Shown here: positions 63,612 through 64,000 of the stretch, piece by piece
Layout of the letters: every line of letters begins with the position of its first letter
Position numbering within the stretch: position 1 is the first letter of the stretch
NCBI RefSeq assembly: GCF_035918095.1
Contig: NZ_CP109137.1
Location: 7,690,001-7,754,000, forward strand
Origin: Streptomyces sp. NBC_01750
Lineage (GTDB): Bacteria > Actinomycetota > Actinomycetes > Streptomycetales > Streptomycetaceae
Direction: 5' to 3'
Length of the DNA: 64,000 nucleotides
Translations under genes and position numbers: made by a program
The notes under the pieces: generated by a model
Seen by the model: only the letters and a program-made list of their open reading frames with translations
What the model was told of the DNA's origin: nothing
Database searches by the model: none

Positions 63612-64000
63612 TCAGCCGCTCCACTCGGGATTCCTGCCGCTGGCGCCGAGCGCGCGGTGGAAGGCGGGTGCGTCGGCGGATACGGGGACGGGCGGGCCGA
63701 AGGCGCCGTTCGTCCGGGCTTGCTCGGCGATCTGCTCCACCGCGCCGAGGGCGGCCTGCGCGGCGTCCTCGCCAATCGCGAATTCCTGCCCGGTGGCGCG
63801 GGCCAGGTCCCAGCCGTGCAGGGCGAGTTCCTCCAGTGTGATGGTGGCGGCGAAGCCGGACGGCATCTCGCCCGGGCCGAACTCGGTGGTGCCCTCGTAC
63901 GCCCCGGGGTCACCCCAGGCCGCCGCGGCCCGGTTGGCGGACTCGGCGACGGACGCCGGCGATGTGCCCGGGGCGGCGGCCTCGGCGGACTGCGGCTCCT
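63612..64000 (-). CDS. TIGR03086-family (DinB-like) protein, C-terminal part
   Basis: The reverse frame is open to the right edge and gives the last 128 residues of a second DinB-like protein. It carries the same HGWDLARATGQEFAI signature as the gene at 3718-4305, with an ITLEELALHGW helix supplying a metal-binding His, and ends EWSG. The N-terminal half, including the first ligand, lies beyond the window. It is not very close to the other copy outside the signature. Confidence 0.82.
   Translation of the reverse strand, partial: EPQSAEAAAPGTSPASVAESANRAAAAWGDPGAYEGTTEFGPGEMPSGFAATITLEELALHGWDLARATGQEFAIGEDAAQAALGAVEQIAEQARTNGAFGPPVPVSADAPAFHRALGASGRNPEWSG

Noticed and set aside
63122..63913. 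Long frames on both strands around the hexamer array
   Set aside because: They consist of RV, FG or NP runs and other skewed sequence without ribosome sites; the real gene here is the DinB-like one ending at 63612.

Overview
The window looks like a chromosomal arm or sub-arm segment of a Streptomyces. The DNA is very GC-rich with strong third-position G/C bias and many GTG starts, and many starts lack a Shine-Dalgarno sequence. It also carries lineage markers: a MelC1/MelC2 tyrosinase pair, a conservon with a CYP157-type P450, an RmdA-like cyclic-di-GMP enzyme, an ergothioneine operon and a lysyl-PG synthase fused to lysyl-tRNA synthetase. No rRNA, tRNA or CRISPR array was seen.

Layout. 1-5800: end of a sodium/solute symporter plus a LytS-type kinase, two unknown reverse genes behind a 17-bp repeat, a DinB-like (TIGR03086) protein and an ECF sigma factor that share a 30-bp upstream element, and a universal stress protein. 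5860-12650: cell-envelope block with LysX, a polysaccharide deacetylase, a class F sortase and two related exported proteins that share an unusual C-terminal anchor. 12900-17700: decayed proline iminopeptidase, repeat lipoprotein, DUF574 methyltransferase and RmdA. 17870-22280: LysR regulator divergent from a three-gene succinate dehydrogenase operon. 22600-28500: tyrosinase pair, LLM flavin oxidoreductase, HAD hydrolase, dodecin, and an 808-residue PAS/GAF/PP2C/ATPase regulator.

28700-39660: small unknown gene, orphan solute-binding lipoprotein, ornithine-lipid pair (OlsB/OlsA-like), ergothioneine operon egtABCD (reverse), PARG-like macrodomain enzyme, PemK/MazF-like protein, and flotillin with a small NfeD-like partner. 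40000-44720: LacI regulator, small acidic protein, thiolase, thioredoxin and a pyridine-nucleotide-disulfide oxidoreductase. 44800-52870: an iron-responsive siderophore locus. An FhuF-like iron-sulfur reductase is divergent from an overlapping operon of ATP-grasp enzyme, two IucA/IucC-type (NIS) synthetases and a PLP decarboxylase, followed by an AEC-type permease. Two iron boxes lie inside the two divergent promoters.

52900-57080 is the wreck of an integrative element: small element-type genes, a GntR/UTRA regulator and a serine recombinase missing most of its C-terminal part. The recombinase is split by a 1602-bp IS5-family element that carries a GNAT acetyltransferase between its terminal repeats. 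57180-64000: TPR protein, pirin, a full conservon (cvnA-B-C-D plus CYP157-like P450), a (CCGAAC)8 microsatellite and the end of a second DinB-like gene.

Themes: membrane-lipid modification (lysyl-PG, ornithine lipid), surface proteins, redox and thiol protection, iron acquisition, and nucleotide or G-protein signalling. The best candidates for undescribed biology are the sortase F locus with its GGLGGS anchors, the siderophore operon with an ATP-grasp enzyme, and the passenger-carrying insertion sequence. At least nine genes have a TANNNT hexamer 6-8 bases before the start codon and no usable Shine-Dalgarno, which suggests leaderless transcripts.
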